Shown here piece by piece: positions 33,086-44,555 of a DNA stretch of 64,000 nucleotides. The stretch comes from Lamellibrachia columna (lineage: Eukaryota; Annelida; Polychaeta; Sabellida; Siboglinidae), in contig OY759270.1 in the NCBI GenBank assembly GCA_963662155.1, positions 16,536,545 through 16,600,544 of the forward strand. The letters are read 5' to 3'. Below the pieces are notes generated by a model. The model had not been told where the DNA came from and searched no databases. It was given only the letters and a program-made list of their open reading frames with translations. The translations under genes and the position numbers were made by a program. The stretch's first letter is position 1, and every line of letters begins with the position of its first letter.

Positions 33086-33226
33086 AAATTACATATCCAC
33101 ACCAGCAGAGTTTTGAAATAGTCCATTATGGTTACACAGGTACTACTTTTACCTATGCATTGCATCTTAGCATTCAAAACATAGTAAATAAACTAAGAGC
33201 TATTTTATGTAACATTATTGACATAC

Positions 33227-33356
33227 CTTCTACTGTCTGGAAAGCTGACTGGAAGAGTTCCCTCAGATGTGTTAGCATATCATCAAGGATGACTTTCACG
33301 AGGCGCCAATACCTCTCTTCCTTGGGGGTCAGCGCCAACAAGCTACTACTACTACT
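33227..33356 (-). pseudogene. NLR gene, small helical exon
   Basis: 130-bp exon between TTACTTTCAG and GTATGT. It enters in phase 0 and leaves in phase 1, matching its neighbours on both sides. It encodes SSSSSLLALTPKEERYWRLV then KVILDDMLTHLRELFQSAFQ. The amphipathic pattern W.L...I.D....LR.LF resembles the first helices of the HEPN-like domain seen in DZIP3-type and some invertebrate NLR proteins. With only about 43 residues that assignment is tentative. It directly precedes the NACHT module. Confidence 0.6.
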
Positions 33357-33363
33357 CTGAAAG

Positions 33364-35030
33364 TAAGCAAACATGTGACTACTTGAATGTATAGACATTT
33401 TTATTTCTCTGCTTGTTAAATTATATATTGTTTAAATCACAAGAAACTTCGTTCACATATCCGACTATTTTGGCCGTGTTTGACGGCCTTTGTCAGCTCT
33501 GTGAGACACGGCCGAAATATTCAGAGATATGAACCACATTTCTTTTGAGATATACAATGTCTAAATATGTGACTCTTTGAACAATATGTTGCCCTACAGG
33601 GAACAACACACATTACTATTATATTTGTATTATACAACCCTGACAATTGGTAGTAAGCACACTATCATCATTGCATGTTACCAGTGTACATGTCTTGGTA
33701 GAAGCACCTCCATGGATGTGCGTGATTTGGCGCTTTGTATAAATGTGTTGCTAGGGTAATGCTTTTGGAACCGATACCATGAAACGAGTTAAGTAAGTTA
33801 TCCACACAATGACTTTGATCACATTTCCATAGCTACTGCTATCCCTGTTATACCATGGGTTTTCTCCACAAATACATAATGTCAAAACATCTAAAATGAT
33901 TACACATACTATCTGACATGACTCTGATTTGTACACTTGGATAACAGTGTTTCATAAATTGTTTAAATATTGAAAGACAGCCTTATATCAAAGACCTAAC
34001 ATTTAGTTTGGTTTAAGGTGGCCGATTACCTTGAAATAAAAGTATTTAAACTTTAAATTTTAAAGGTTGTTTGAAATCAATTCGAACCCAAAGACAAATA
34101 AAGTTGAGGGTCCCGTGCAATTTTTTTAAAGTAACAGCTACGTCATAAAAAAAATTAGCAAAATACTGTACTCTGATCATAATCAACCATAACTCGAGAT
34201 TTATTTACAATTTAAATATAAAACTAGCAGAAATATTGCAATTTGATATGTTCATATTATATAAAGCGTAATATGTCAAACTGAAATGGTAATTTTTTTT
34301 ATTTTATGTAATTTATTAAGTCAAAGAAATACCACATTTTAGCCAAATGTCGACAATATGCAATATCTGACCCACAAGGAGCAATGTAACTTCAGTAAAA
34401 TGTTGTTATCAAAACCCACATTTGACTACAACGACTAATGCTATTTGGCCAAAATGTTAATTTATTATTTATCTCTATACAGAAAGAAAAGAATTATTCA
34501 AGTCCCAGAATTTTTTTTACGTTTTGCAATGTTGAAAGCACCACTCTAACCAAATGTTCTTGTAAAATGCCATATTATGGACGCATTGTTATTAAAAGCC
34601 ACATTTGACCCACAAGGAGTAATGTCGTTGCAGTAAATGTTGGCCAAACTGTTTCTATTCATCCCTACACACATCATGAACATCTTAGTCATGAAATGCC
34701 TGACAGAAATTGAAGTTTTGCTAGTTTGAAATCTTGAAACAATTTTCTATAACAATTCCTCAACAGAAGTTACCCCGCATATCCGCAAAACGCATCACAT
34801 AACGTATAATGTTATATTTATAATGGTTTCTGTTCGTATTAACATTCTTTTACCAATAAATGTACCATGCTTACTTTTTGCATTATGGATGTAGTTTCAA
34901 TCATCAAATACAACATTTGTGTTAACTTAATTGTTGTCAATGATGTGCAGACTGATTTCAGAGTAGTCGACCGTCTTAACGAATGATCAATTTGAAGTTG
35001 TTACTATAATTGATCAGTTCAACTTTTAGT
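33364..35030. other. NLR intron, no gene seen
   Basis: AT-rich sequence. A hairpin-like pair TTTTGGCCGTGT / ACACGGCCGAAA lies at about 33,470-33,520. A diverged direct duplication (GACCCACAAGGAG..AATGT) lies at about 34,370 and 34,606. No coding potential was recognised. Confidence 0.5.
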
Positions 35031-35125
35031 GATGCTGAATGATCCAACACGACAGATGGGGATGGAAATGACCACCGAGAGATTTGTGGAATGTTCTGCT
35101 TACCAAATACATCCTGCAAAAATTG

Positions 35126-35336
<211 letters not shown>

Positions 35337-35347
35337 TATAATGCTTA

Positions 35348-35929
35348 CCTGGGAAGTGCCAGTTGTCTTTTGACTCGGTTTCATCTTCATGCTGTTGGCC
35401 GACTGTGGGACAGGGATTCTTGTCTGTTGACTCGGTTTCATCTTCATGCTGTTGGCTGACTGTGGGACTGGGATTCTTGTCTGTTGACTCGGTGTCATCG
35501 TCATGTTGCTGGCTGGCTGTGGAACATTGGCTCCTCTCTGTTGACTCGGTGTCATCGTCATGCTGTTGGCCAACTGTGGGACATTGGCTCCTGCCTGTTG
35601 ACTTGGTGTCATCGTCACGCTACTGGCTGGCTGTAGGACAGGGTCTATTGTCTGTTGACTTGGTGTCATCGTCGGGCCACCTCTACTGGCATATTGTCGG
35701 AAAGGTGTGCCTGTTTGTTGGCTCCATGCTGTTGTCATACAACTGCTACTGCCCTGTTGTGGGACATATGCAACTGTTTGTTGGGTCGAACTTGTCGCTG
35801 TGTCACTGCCACTGGATTTCTGTGGGACATGGCTACTTGCGGATTCATTCTCGTCCAATTTGCTTACTTTTGTGCTGGCCGAGAACTTGTCAGGGGGCAG
35901 TGAACATTTGTGACGCTTGTTATCCATTC
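35348..35929 (-). pseudogene. NLR gene, N-terminal repeat exon
   Basis: Acceptor TTCTTTCAG at 35,930-35,938, ATG at 35,927 in a context starting AATGG, and donor GTAAGC at 35,347. It encodes MDNKRHKCSLPPDKFSASTK, then Ser/Thr/Gln-rich sequence and about five tandem 19-residue repeats of the type TMTPSQQTGANVPQPANSM (57-bp units). The composition predicts a disordered region. There are no stops in 193 codons, and the exon joins the helical exon in phase 0. An untranslated first exon must lie upstream. The longer open frame to 35,975 is intron. This exon is intact; the pseudogene call comes from the NACHT and LRR exons. Confidence 0.62.
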
Positions 35930-36315
35930 TGAAAGAACAATCAAACATTGTTATTACAAACTGTTCTACATTCACTCACAACAACTTTCCACATTCCTGC
36001 TGCAGAATGTGTGCGAATGTGTAACGAAGGAATCATTTAGATCAAAACTACTTAAAATACAAAATATATTTCATCCATATTTTCATGTCATGTGCATGCA
36101 TTTACACTTCCCAAAATTTAATAATATTTGCTATTTTTTAAATCATTTAACCAATTTATCTAGATCATCGTGTACATTTTGTTTATCTGTATAATGTTTT
36201 ATTTTTTATGAATACTTTTGTGTCATTTGCAAATTTCAGTACTTTGCTAGATATGTCATCTTCCAAATCATTTATATATATAGATATATATATATATTAT
36301 ATATATATATATATA

Positions 36316-37628
36316 CAGTCGAGCCTCGTTATAATGCGGTGATCGGGGTCCACAACTTCGGACCGCGCTGTACGCAAGGCGCGTTAGGTGTTCCCATATC
36401 AGCCACCAGGGAGCTACTAAAGAACAGTGATCGCCGCCCGCTGCACCAAGTCCATGAATGCTGTCCAAGCCATGTGTGCTTGCAGCACTGTCTTATACTC
36501 CAACATGCAGTTTATGGAACTTATTAAATTTACACTAGAATCAACGTGTATTATTTTTAAATGTCACACCCTGCTGATTCTTGAACTGAATAAAAACACA
36601 TGTACGTATACCGTTATGGAATAGATTTACTACGATGATGATGTACTGGACCAATAGGCCTACGAATCAAAAATAATAACCTGGATCTGAGCAGCCGAAA
36701 ACGTATATGATTTGACAAACGTAGCATGTAAGCTGATAACACAGAAAACAACAATAGGTAGAATTAATAATTGTTTCACTTCATCTTTCAATCGATCTCG
36801 ACCAAAGCATAAATTTATTACGCACCACTTAACATTGATTCATCGTTTCATATGCGGATGACGAATTCGTATTTATGTGGGACAATGCTACTTGCTAATG
36901 TTATTGACTTGGAATCGTGGCTAGTTTGCTGAAGGCAAAAGTACAAGTCAGATGTATGTTTGTATACAAGCTTTTATAGTAAGCCAAATGATTATGCAAG
37001 AATACAATATGCATATATAATATAAAACGACATCATCAAATCTAGGTAATTGAAAATTATCCGGAGTACATAAATATATCGCAACATGGAATGTCCCACC
37101 TAAGTAGAAAACACCCGAGCCACAATTAGTATTTTATGCACACAAAACAATCCACTATTATTTCAAAATTAGACATATATATATATATATAGTTAGCGTA
37201 TTTTCGCACACCGGTAGAGCCTTGGGTTAAGAATTTGGCATGTTGGTTTCGTGTCGCAAAAACGATTAAATTTACGATGTAATGGAAGCATGTCATTTTA
37301 CCCAAGTGTTATGTTGGTGTTGCATGCTAAATGCATTTAAAACTGTTGACCTGATTCTTACGCTAGGCGTATTTGTAAATCTTGATTGCAATTTACAAAC
37401 CGTCGAAGCGAAGCCAGCGACAGCGATTGATGTCGGCGACAGGGTAAAACAAACAACATCCTGATACTCGTTCATTGACATTGTTCGTCTAATGTTTCTT
37501 GAGAATTGTCAAAGCAATTCTAAGTAGGCTTAAGCAGGTCCAGTTGGGATTTTCCCCTGGCAGCAGAAAATCAGGGTCCACGACCGACCACGTTATATCC
37601 GAATCCGCGTAATAACGGGGCGCGACTG
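36316..37628. mobile_element. Non-autonomous pogo/Tigger-like element, 1313 bp
   Basis: Ends CAGTCGAGCCTCGTTATAAT (left) and, read inward from the right, CAGTCGCGCCCCGTTATTAC, with GGGGTCCACAAC / GGGTCCACGACC further in. It is flanked by TA (36,314-36,315 and 37,629-37,630), the target duplication of Tc1/mariner and pogo elements, inside AT microsatellites. No transposase frame was found. It was inserted into the CR1 remnant. Confidence 0.85.
37154..37226. repeat. 73-bp segment, copy 1 (exact repeat at 37,805)
   Basis: ACTATTATTTCAAAATTAG, an (AT)n block, AGTTAGCGTATTTTCGC, ACACCGGTAGAGCCTTGGG. Identical to 37,805-37,877. This copy is inside the pogo-like element; the other is inside the CR1 RT. 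Confidence 0.95.
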
Positions 37629-37804
37629 TATATATATAATATATATATACACATACATATATATATTTAAAATAGCATAGTTCATAATACTGATCCCTGT
37701 GGTGCCCCACTCAAAACAGATTTCCAGTTTGAAATCTCACCATCTACTATTACTCTCTGTCTTCTGTGTGTAAGCCACTTTTCTATCCAGTTGATTACAT
37801 CATT

Positions 37805-37877
37805 ACTATTATTTCAAAATTAGACATATATATATATATATAGTTAGCGTATTTTCGCACACCGGTAGAGCCTTGGG
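37805..37877. repeat. 73-bp segment, copy 2
   Basis: Exact copy of 37,154-37,226. It replaces a few codons of the CR1 reverse transcriptase between LLLKLK and INWIEKW, so it arrived after the LINE inserted. Confidence 0.95.
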
Positions 37878-38499
37878 CTTTTAGTTTAAGTAACAATCTT
37901 TTATGTGACACTTTATTGAAAGCTATCTAAAAATCTGAGTAGACAACATCCACTGGTGATCCATCATTTAACCACTTTGTAATTTGTTTCCAAAAACTTA
38001 GAGATTGGTTACACATTACTTTGTTTTTAAGAAACAAAGGTTGAGATGTATTTATGAATTAATGTTTTACAAGGAATTCCACCATGTGGACTCTAATTAA
38101 CGTTTCTAATAATTTGCATACAACTAATGTTAAACTTATTGGTCTGTCATTTTCTGACTTGTTCCTCGATCCCTTCTTAAATAACGGTGTAATGTTTGCT
38201 TCTTTCCATTCTGAAGGAACTATTCCATCTTCTAGTGACAAGTTATTCACTTTTGCAAGTGGTGTACTAATTTTCTGTACACTTTCCTTAAGCAGTTTTG
38301 GTGGTATCACATCAACTCCAGGTGATTTATTATCTTTCATCTTCTTAATTTTCTTTGCTATTATTTCTGGAGTTACAAATAACTACCCTAAATGATCTGA
38401 TTTACTGCCCTCAAATTTAGTAACTATAATCGGAAGTGAGCTGATATCTTCTGTGGTAAAAACCGAGCTGAAATACTAATTCATTTAACCTATCTGAAA

Positions 38500-38720
38500 T
38501 TTCTGATAATATGATGAGGAAGATTATGATAATATGATGAGGATGATGAAGAAGAGGATTGGGAGGATGAGAATGATGAGCATTAAGATAATGTATAAGA
38601 TGATAAGGTTGATAAAGATAAGGATAACGGTGATGACAAGATTATGAAGATGACATCATGATGCAATGAGTATGATGAGTATAATAGAGCAGGATGATTA
38701 TGACAAGATGATGAGGTTAG
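38500..38720. repeat. GATGAT/GATGAG-rich low-complexity DNA
   Basis: Imperfect ATGATGAGGATGATGAAG-like purine-rich stretch. It pairs in sense with the CATCATCCTCATC-rich stretch at 39,420-39,940, so the two face each other as a loose inverted pair. Confidence 0.7.
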
Positions 38721-39029
38721 CAATGGTGATTTGGTTGTAATAACCAATAATGTAATAACCATTGTATACTTTATTAAAATAAACAAAACTAATGCAACAT
38801 CTACAATTGTTAATATCAGCAGTTTCACTGAATAAATTTGAAGCTGTCATGAATGATCATAATTTGGTTACGGAAATTGGATTGACAGGTTCGGTGTGAG
38901 ATAGTAAAGCGACCCCCACATAATTTTGACCTCCATTGTTAATTATTGATTGCTCAGACTACAATTTAAAAATAACAGCATGTACATGTCAGTTTGACAT
39001 ACATTCTTATTAAGCTATAACATATTTTT

Positions 39030-39175
39030 GTTAGGATGGGGACACAATTACGTAGAGAGGTACACAATTATGTAGAGGTGGGACACAATTATGTAGAGGG
39101 GACACAATTATGTAGTGGGAGACACAATTATGTTGTGGGAGACACAATTCTGTAGTGGGACATCACAATTCAATT
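39030..39175. repeat. Short minisatellite, about 6 copies
   Basis: Units of the form GGGACACAATTATGTAGTG (about 19-21 bp) in tandem. Confidence 0.8.
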
Positions 39176-39419
39176 GGCATATTGCTCAGGAATGTCAAAA
39201 TTTAGGAATTCCCAAATTAAGGATTTTTTCTGCATAAACGATGCTTTCTGGTGCATTCTGATGGATTCTGGGAATCAAATTCTTCAATTTGGTACCCTCT
39301 AAATAAGAACAAGTGTTGGTGAAAACCTGTAAAAACTGTATTACTAAAACATAAACAGAATATTAATAATACTTAAAATACTAGGTAATGCTGGCTTTGT
39401 GAAACTGCTATGATATTTA

Positions 39420-39940
39420 CAACTGAAGATGTAGCAGTACATATCCTCATCGTCACCATCACCAACATCAAACTCATCATCTTCTCTTATCCATCATCCT
39501 CATTATCGTCCTCAACTTCCTCCTCATCCCAATTCTCCTCATTGTCACAATCATCTTCATCATCATTATCCTCATCTTGTCATGATCATCATCACTTCCC
39601 ATTCTCACTTTACCCTCCTCATCATCATCACCATCCACATCATTATAATCGTTATAATCATAATCATCCTCCTCGTCATCGTGTCATCATCCTCATTAGC
39701 ATCTTCATCCTCATCAATCCCAATATTTATCCTTCTCATCATCTTGTCTCTATTATCCTCTCCCTACTCATCCTCATCATAATATTATTAATCATCCTCA
39801 TCGTCTTTATCATCATCATAATCGTAACAATAATCATCACCCTCAACCTCCTTGTAATCATCCTCATCTTTCCATTCATCATGGTCATAATCACAATAAC
39901 AATCCTCCTCATCATCATCATCATGTTGATTATTACATAA
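39420..39940. repeat. CATCATC/CTCATC-rich low-complexity DNA
   Basis: 520 bp of imperfect CATC, CCTC and ATCATC units. The long Ile/Ser-rich frames across it (plus strand 39,410-39,940) and the Met-rich one on the minus strand come from the triplet bias. Confidence 0.8.
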
Positions 39941-40362
39941 GCAGATGATTATTACATATATAAGCGGATGTAACAGTCGGTCGACATTGGTTGGTTGGTC
40001 GTGTGTTTGTAACGCTATGCAATTTTTCTACAACTGTTCCAAGTTACATAAACCATCCCCTGGGGCCGTATGCATGGACCGGGCGTAGCGTAGTCTCAGA
40101 CTAAGCCCTACGTCCGGACTAACTAAGCTATAGACTAGCGATACATTTAGTCGCGATGCATGAACCGGGCGTAGCGCATCGATAGTCTCAGACTAGTTAG
40201 TCTATAGACTAGGCTCGCTAGTCCGGACGTAGAAGGGATTCCCCAGGGATTCCCGACACATTCCATTGCACTGCGCACGCGCAACGGGTCAAAGGTGACG
40301 CGCGGTTGGTCAAAGCGTCCGATATGACACTTGTTCTTGTTTATCTTTCGTTCATTATCAGT

Positions 40363-42857
40363 ATGGATGTCATCGAAGGAGCTGCGCGCGGTGGGAAAAA
40401 AAGGAAACCTAACTTCCGAGAGGACGAAATCCTATGTTTGATTGAAGGAATCGCAAATGAAAAAGTTGTCATTATGACTAAACTTCAAAGTTCGCTGACT
40501 AATAAGAAGAAAAAGGAAGTTTGGCGTGAAATCACCGCCAAGGTAAATGCGTTTGGTGTGGCACTACGTACCGAGGATGACATCAAAAAGAAATGGAAAG
40601 ATTTGAAATCGACGGTTTTGAATAGTGTACGCGATCAAAAAAAGACGGGAGGCGGACCACCAAACAGACCGCCTCCATACGCTGATATCATCATGAATAT
40701 CATTGGCGAGAGAACAGACATGGCCACAGGCATTGATGGTGAGTTGCTGTTTCATCTCTACTCTAAAACTGTACTTATCTTATCATAATGTTTTGTGCTT
40801 TCAAGTTTCACGTTGACGTTTTGGCTGGTATCGAAACGAATGTAGTAAGTAAAGTCACATGAAATGAAATCACAGGGAAAAAATCACAATTTTAAATAGA
40901 TATAATATATAGATCTTTGTATCTGTGATATAAGTTGAAATATTAAGTACATTCGGGTAGAATAGTTATCTTAATCATCAAAACAAAAGACTAAACATTC
41001 AGTGCAAAAGTTTGTTAAAAAGTCACTAATAAATTTTACTTGTGTACTAATATAAATAAAAAGGAGCGAGATTGATAGTTTCTTTGGAATATTTGTATTA
41101 ACAATGCATCACACTTTGTTGTGTTTAATTATCAGTGGAAATATGCAAGACTTTATATTTAGTATATATACATATATAGTCTTCGAATAATTGTTGTAAA
41201 ATAATGCTGTGACTTTATTTCCTAGCCAAAACTGTGAATTTATTTACACGACTTTTTCTGCGACACATAACAGATTGCAGTGAAAACTGTTATCATTAAA
41301 TAATCGTGTGTTCTTAGTTAGATGTACTCAAACCTCTTGATAGAATAAATTATAATACAAAATTAATTTTGGTTAAGAAATACACTAATAAATATATTAG
41401 TATTTAATCGTGATGAAAGTACAGTTATCATTTTGTTATCATTTCCATATAACTGAATCAAATGCATTAATGGAATACATCACTTTATTTTTTTATTGAC
41501 AAATGAAGTGCATATATTAAAATTTGTAATGTGCGATTAACAATATTATGAAAGAAAAACTTATATGCAGGACTGTAATGCATTTGACATATTCAAACTG
41601 TACAAATTATTATATATAAGTACACAACATGAACATAATACAATACAATCACAATATGTAATATTCACAAACCTCATAATTTTTAATGTTTCAGTGGAAG
41701 GAACAGACAGCTTTGTCATGGAGACTTCCAGTCAGTGACTGTGCAAGTGGATGAAGCCTGGGGTAAGCAAGCTTAATTATAAATAATTGATTTGAAATAT
41801 AAAAATTAGCAATGTCATATAGCTTGTGTGAAAATTTGCCACATGTGGTTCCTTAGTACAAGTTGAGGGTTGCTTCCAGCAACCAGATAGTGAAAGATTC
41901 ACATTACAGGCAGGAATCATAAATTAGCTCAGTGAGAGAGGACTCAAGTTACAGGCAGCCACCATAAAGTGGCAGGCATTATATAACTATGGCAGTGACA
42001 GAAGAGTACCAATACACAACAGCACAGCTGTAAAGTTACATAACAGGACCTGTGGCAGTTGGCACACACTGTGTCACCTCCACAATGAACCACCATTAAA
42101 ATTCACTATAACCTAAAATGTAATTAATTCTTGATAATAATTATATCAACATATCACTGCATCTTTTTGTTGCACAGAATAACTTGCATATATTCATTTG
42201 TATTTGTTTCACATGTTTCATATGATCATGATAAACTGTTTAAAATGAACATCACGTATTATGTAAATAGATAACAAAACAGGGAAAGTTTGACACATGT
42301 TTACAAATGGCATCATACAAAAAGGAACACGTTTTTGCATTCCAGACATGTCATCATCTGTTGTGCCCGTGCCACTGCCGGGGCCTTCGTCACAGCCAGG
42401 TCCGAGCTGGTTCATGCCTGTGGAGCCGCCAACAATAGCTGCACGATCCACATCGACACCTACACGCCCTGTCACACCAGCATTGGAGATTACACATGCA
42501 CCGATAGGTGTTTTGGAGACAACACCTGCACCGACAGGTGTATTGAAGATGAGGCCTAGACCTGCATCGACAAGTGTGCTGGAGAAGAGACCTGCGTCTA
42601 TGACTGAAGCCACCGAGATCGTCTCCACTCCAGTTTCTGTGACTACTCCCATTCGTACTCATGGGGTCACCGCGGTGACGGCACAGCGACGCAAGAGACG
42701 TGCGCCCGAAGCAGACGCTGAGGAGAGTGCTCTTTTCCAGAAGTGGCTGGCATCAGACATTGCCAAAAACGAAAAAAAAATCAAACTGATGCAGTTGCAG
42801 GAAGAGAAGACGAAGTTGCAGATTAGTAAATTGCAACGCGAACTGCAACTCGAGTAG
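40363..42857 (+). pseudogene. Harbinger Myb/SANT-like DNA-binding gene
   Basis: Three exons: 40,363-40,738, 41,695-41,762 and 42,346-42,857. Exon 1 encodes KKRKPNFREDEILCLIEGIA, KKEVWREITAKVNAFGVALR, TEDDIKKKWKDLKSTVLNSV and TGGGPPNRPPPYADIIMNII, a Myb/SANT-like (Myb_DNA-bind_5 type) domain. Exon 2 reads VEGTDSFVMETSSQ then TGA. A shift restores VTVQVDEAW, so a few bases (perhaps one CAGT unit) were lost. Exon 3 joins in frame and encodes a Pro/Thr-rich part, the basic QRRKRRAPEADAEES and a C-terminal coiled coil (KKIKLMQLQEEKTKLQISKL). In Harbinger elements this protein carries the nuclease to the nucleus and to the element ends. I chose the ATG at 40,363 for its A(-3)/G(+4) context; the in-frame ATG at 40,324 is an alternative. 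Confidence 0.85.
40745..41690. other. Intron 1 of the Harbinger DNA-binding gene
   Basis: AT-rich, noncoding interval between phase-compatible exons. No other feature seen. Confidence 0.6.
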
Positions 42858-42861
42858 TTTT

Positions 42862-43168
42862 ACATGCATGAACACTTACTGAAAGCAACTGTGTACAATG
42901 TAATTGACACATCAATGATATGACATATTGTGATGTTTTTCAGTAAAATTGTAGGTGAAATACAAGAGGATTAAACGTATGTGGTATTTACTCTAACTTT
43001 AAATATGTCTATTAAAGTTAGAGTAAATACCACCAACTTTTAGTCATCTTGTATTTCACCTACAATGTTATTGACAGACATCATACATGTAATAATATTG
43101 ATGTTTCAATTACGATATATACAGTTGCTTTCAGTAAAGTGAATTATGCATGTATCAGTTCATAAACA
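42862..43168. repeat. Imperfect 300-bp palindrome between convergent genes
   Basis: Arms of about 145-150 bp centred near 43,007. Paired blocks are TACATGCAT, ACTGAAAGCAACTGT, GTAGGTGAAATACAAG and GGTATTTACTCTAACTTTAA (left), with TTAAAGTTAGAGTAAATACC, CTTGTATTTCACCTAC, ACAGTTGCTTTCAGT and ATGCATGTA (right). The innermost 20-25 bp match exactly. It fills the space between the stop of the DNA-binding gene (42,857) and that of the nuclease gene (43,214), so transcripts of both genes would end in or read through a long hairpin. Confidence 0.92.
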
Positions 43169-43213
43169 TGTGTTCAAATGTTGTAGTGATGATTCCTACC
43201 CACTGTCAGACTA

Positions 43214-44555
43214 TTATCCAAAGTAATTTCTCACAACAGCATCTCTAGCTGCTTTCCCTGCAGCAGTGCGTACCCGCTCGACGGCCACAGCGGGGGCATT
43301 GCCCCTGTAGGCTGGTGGGGGGTTGTCTTCTGGATGAGGGTCCGTGTCATGCCCTGCTGGTGGTGGCAGTCTGAGCCGTGTTGCACGGTTGTGCAGCATC
43401 ACACATGCACAGATAACTTTGCATGCCTTCGTTGGGGTGAGGCGGATCTCACTGTGCAGGCAATGCCATCGACGTTTTAGCACACCAATGCATCGTTCGA
43501 CAATGCTTCAATGTGATGCAGTGGGCGTCTGTGTATGCTCGTTCCTGGCGATCCCGTGGATTCAATATCGGTGTGAGCAGCCAATCTCGAAGCATGTAGC
43601 CACTGTCGCCAAGAAACACCCCTGTCAGTGGCTTCTGGTGTGACTCAAACGCGTCAAACAGTGGTGATTCCCTGAGTATTCTGGCGTCATGAACTGAGCT
43701 GGGCCACTTGGCTACACAGTTGATTATCAGCATATCAGCGTCACAAATCAACTACAACAGAGAAAGTTGACACTCATTCAATGTGCATGCCATGTCCACA
43801 GAGAGGCACCCTTTCTTATCAGCTCAGAGGAACCTTTAAACAATACAGTGGGCAGTTGGCTGCTGTTACTAATTGCAATTAAGTGGTCAGCTAAGTGTAA
43901 ATAAGGCAGCTAAGGCAAATAAGATAGGAATGTTAGTTTATTCTTATAGAAGGCAAACTTAATGTTACACTTTGTAACAGTGTGGATGTCAGCAACTTTT
44001 TTTACAGGCTTTTGAGGACTGAACAGTCAGCAATAACTTTCTATCCTCAGTAACAAAAGTTTATCCTCGAATGTGTTAGTATTATAATAGTACTAATAAA
44101 GTATTCGTATACTTTCACAAGTATTGCTTTGGCTTTAATAATTATTGTATTTTAATCAATTATTTGAGTGCAACAAAAAGTATTTGTTAGAATGTGATAT
44201 TCTGGTCATATTCCACCACCAAACGCACGCACGCACACGCATAATCAGTAGCATATTTTGTTTACCAAACTGAAAATACTTGATAAATTACACATTACCT
44301 GTACGTTGTGGCATACATACGCAATGCTACCATCACTTGGGATGCGGCCGGCAGAGAGCCTTGCCGTGTTACTGGGTATTCCAAATCATTCCTCAGCTCG
44401 TCTACAATCCTCAGAATATCGTGACGACGAAATCTGAACTTCGAATACAATTCCGTGTCGTCAAATATCTCTAGCGGATTCCTTCTATCCCGGAATATCC
44501 GATTTCGCCGAAGATTTCGCCTCAATCGTCTCCGCCAAACTATCACGGCCGCCAT
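43214..44555 (-). pseudogene. Harbinger HARBI1-like nuclease gene
   Basis: First exon 44,299-44,555 starts MAAVIVWRRRLRRNLRRNRI, has FRFRRHDILRIVDELRNDLE and ends at a GTAATG donor. The last exon starts at 43,751 after TGTTGTAG and reads LICDADMLIINCVAKWPSSV, HDARILRESPLFDAF and TGVFLGDSGYMLRDWLLTPI, with the second catalytic Asp in LGDSGY. A one-base shift near 43,505 is needed to continue into IVERCIGVLKRRWHCLHSEI, which carries the catalytic Glu. The middle of the transposase, which should contain the helix-turn-helix and the first catalytic Asp (IDGTH), is absent from the 530-bp gap, so an internal deletion removed it. The C-terminus ends VVRNYFG. The gene cannot give an active nuclease. 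Confidence 0.85.

Larger units (their letters stand above)
27826..33226 (-). other. 5.4-kb NLR intron
   Basis: Phase-compatible interval between the small helical exon and the NACHT exon. It holds AT-rich DNA (27,908-28,440), the 67-bp minisatellite and the RTE LINE on the opposite strand. No further NLR exon was recognised in it. Confidence 0.6.
36060..38400 (-). mobile_element. CR1-type LINE remnant, split by a pogo-like element
   Basis: Minus strand, from 38,340: NKSPGVDVIPPKLLKESVQK, IVPSEWKEANITPLFKKGSR, NKSENDRPISLTLVVCKLLE, then (degenerate) ITKWLNDGSPVDVVYSDF, INWIEKWLTHRRQRVIVDGE, ISNWKSVLSGAPQGSVL. The sequence stops at about 37,670 and resumes at about 36,280 with INDLEDDISSKVLKFANDTK. 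These are successive RT motifs of one element. The catalytic FADD reads FAND, and many stops are present. The gap is filled by the pogo-like element plus expanded AT repeats. A 73-bp foreign segment (37,805-37,877) also interrupts the RT. Confidence 0.85.

Noticed and set aside
35930..35975. Upstream extension of the first NLR coding exon
   Set aside because: A clear acceptor (TTCTTTCAG) lies directly before the ATG at 35,927, so the extension is intron.
39410..39940. 176-codon Ile/Ser-rich frame, resembling a membrane protein
   Set aside because: Made of CATC and CCTC units; the opposite strand gives a Met-rich frame of the same kind.
40306..40362. Longer N-terminus for the Harbinger DNA-binding protein
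   Set aside because: The upstream frame begins at a TTG, not ATG. The ATG at 40,363 has the better context.
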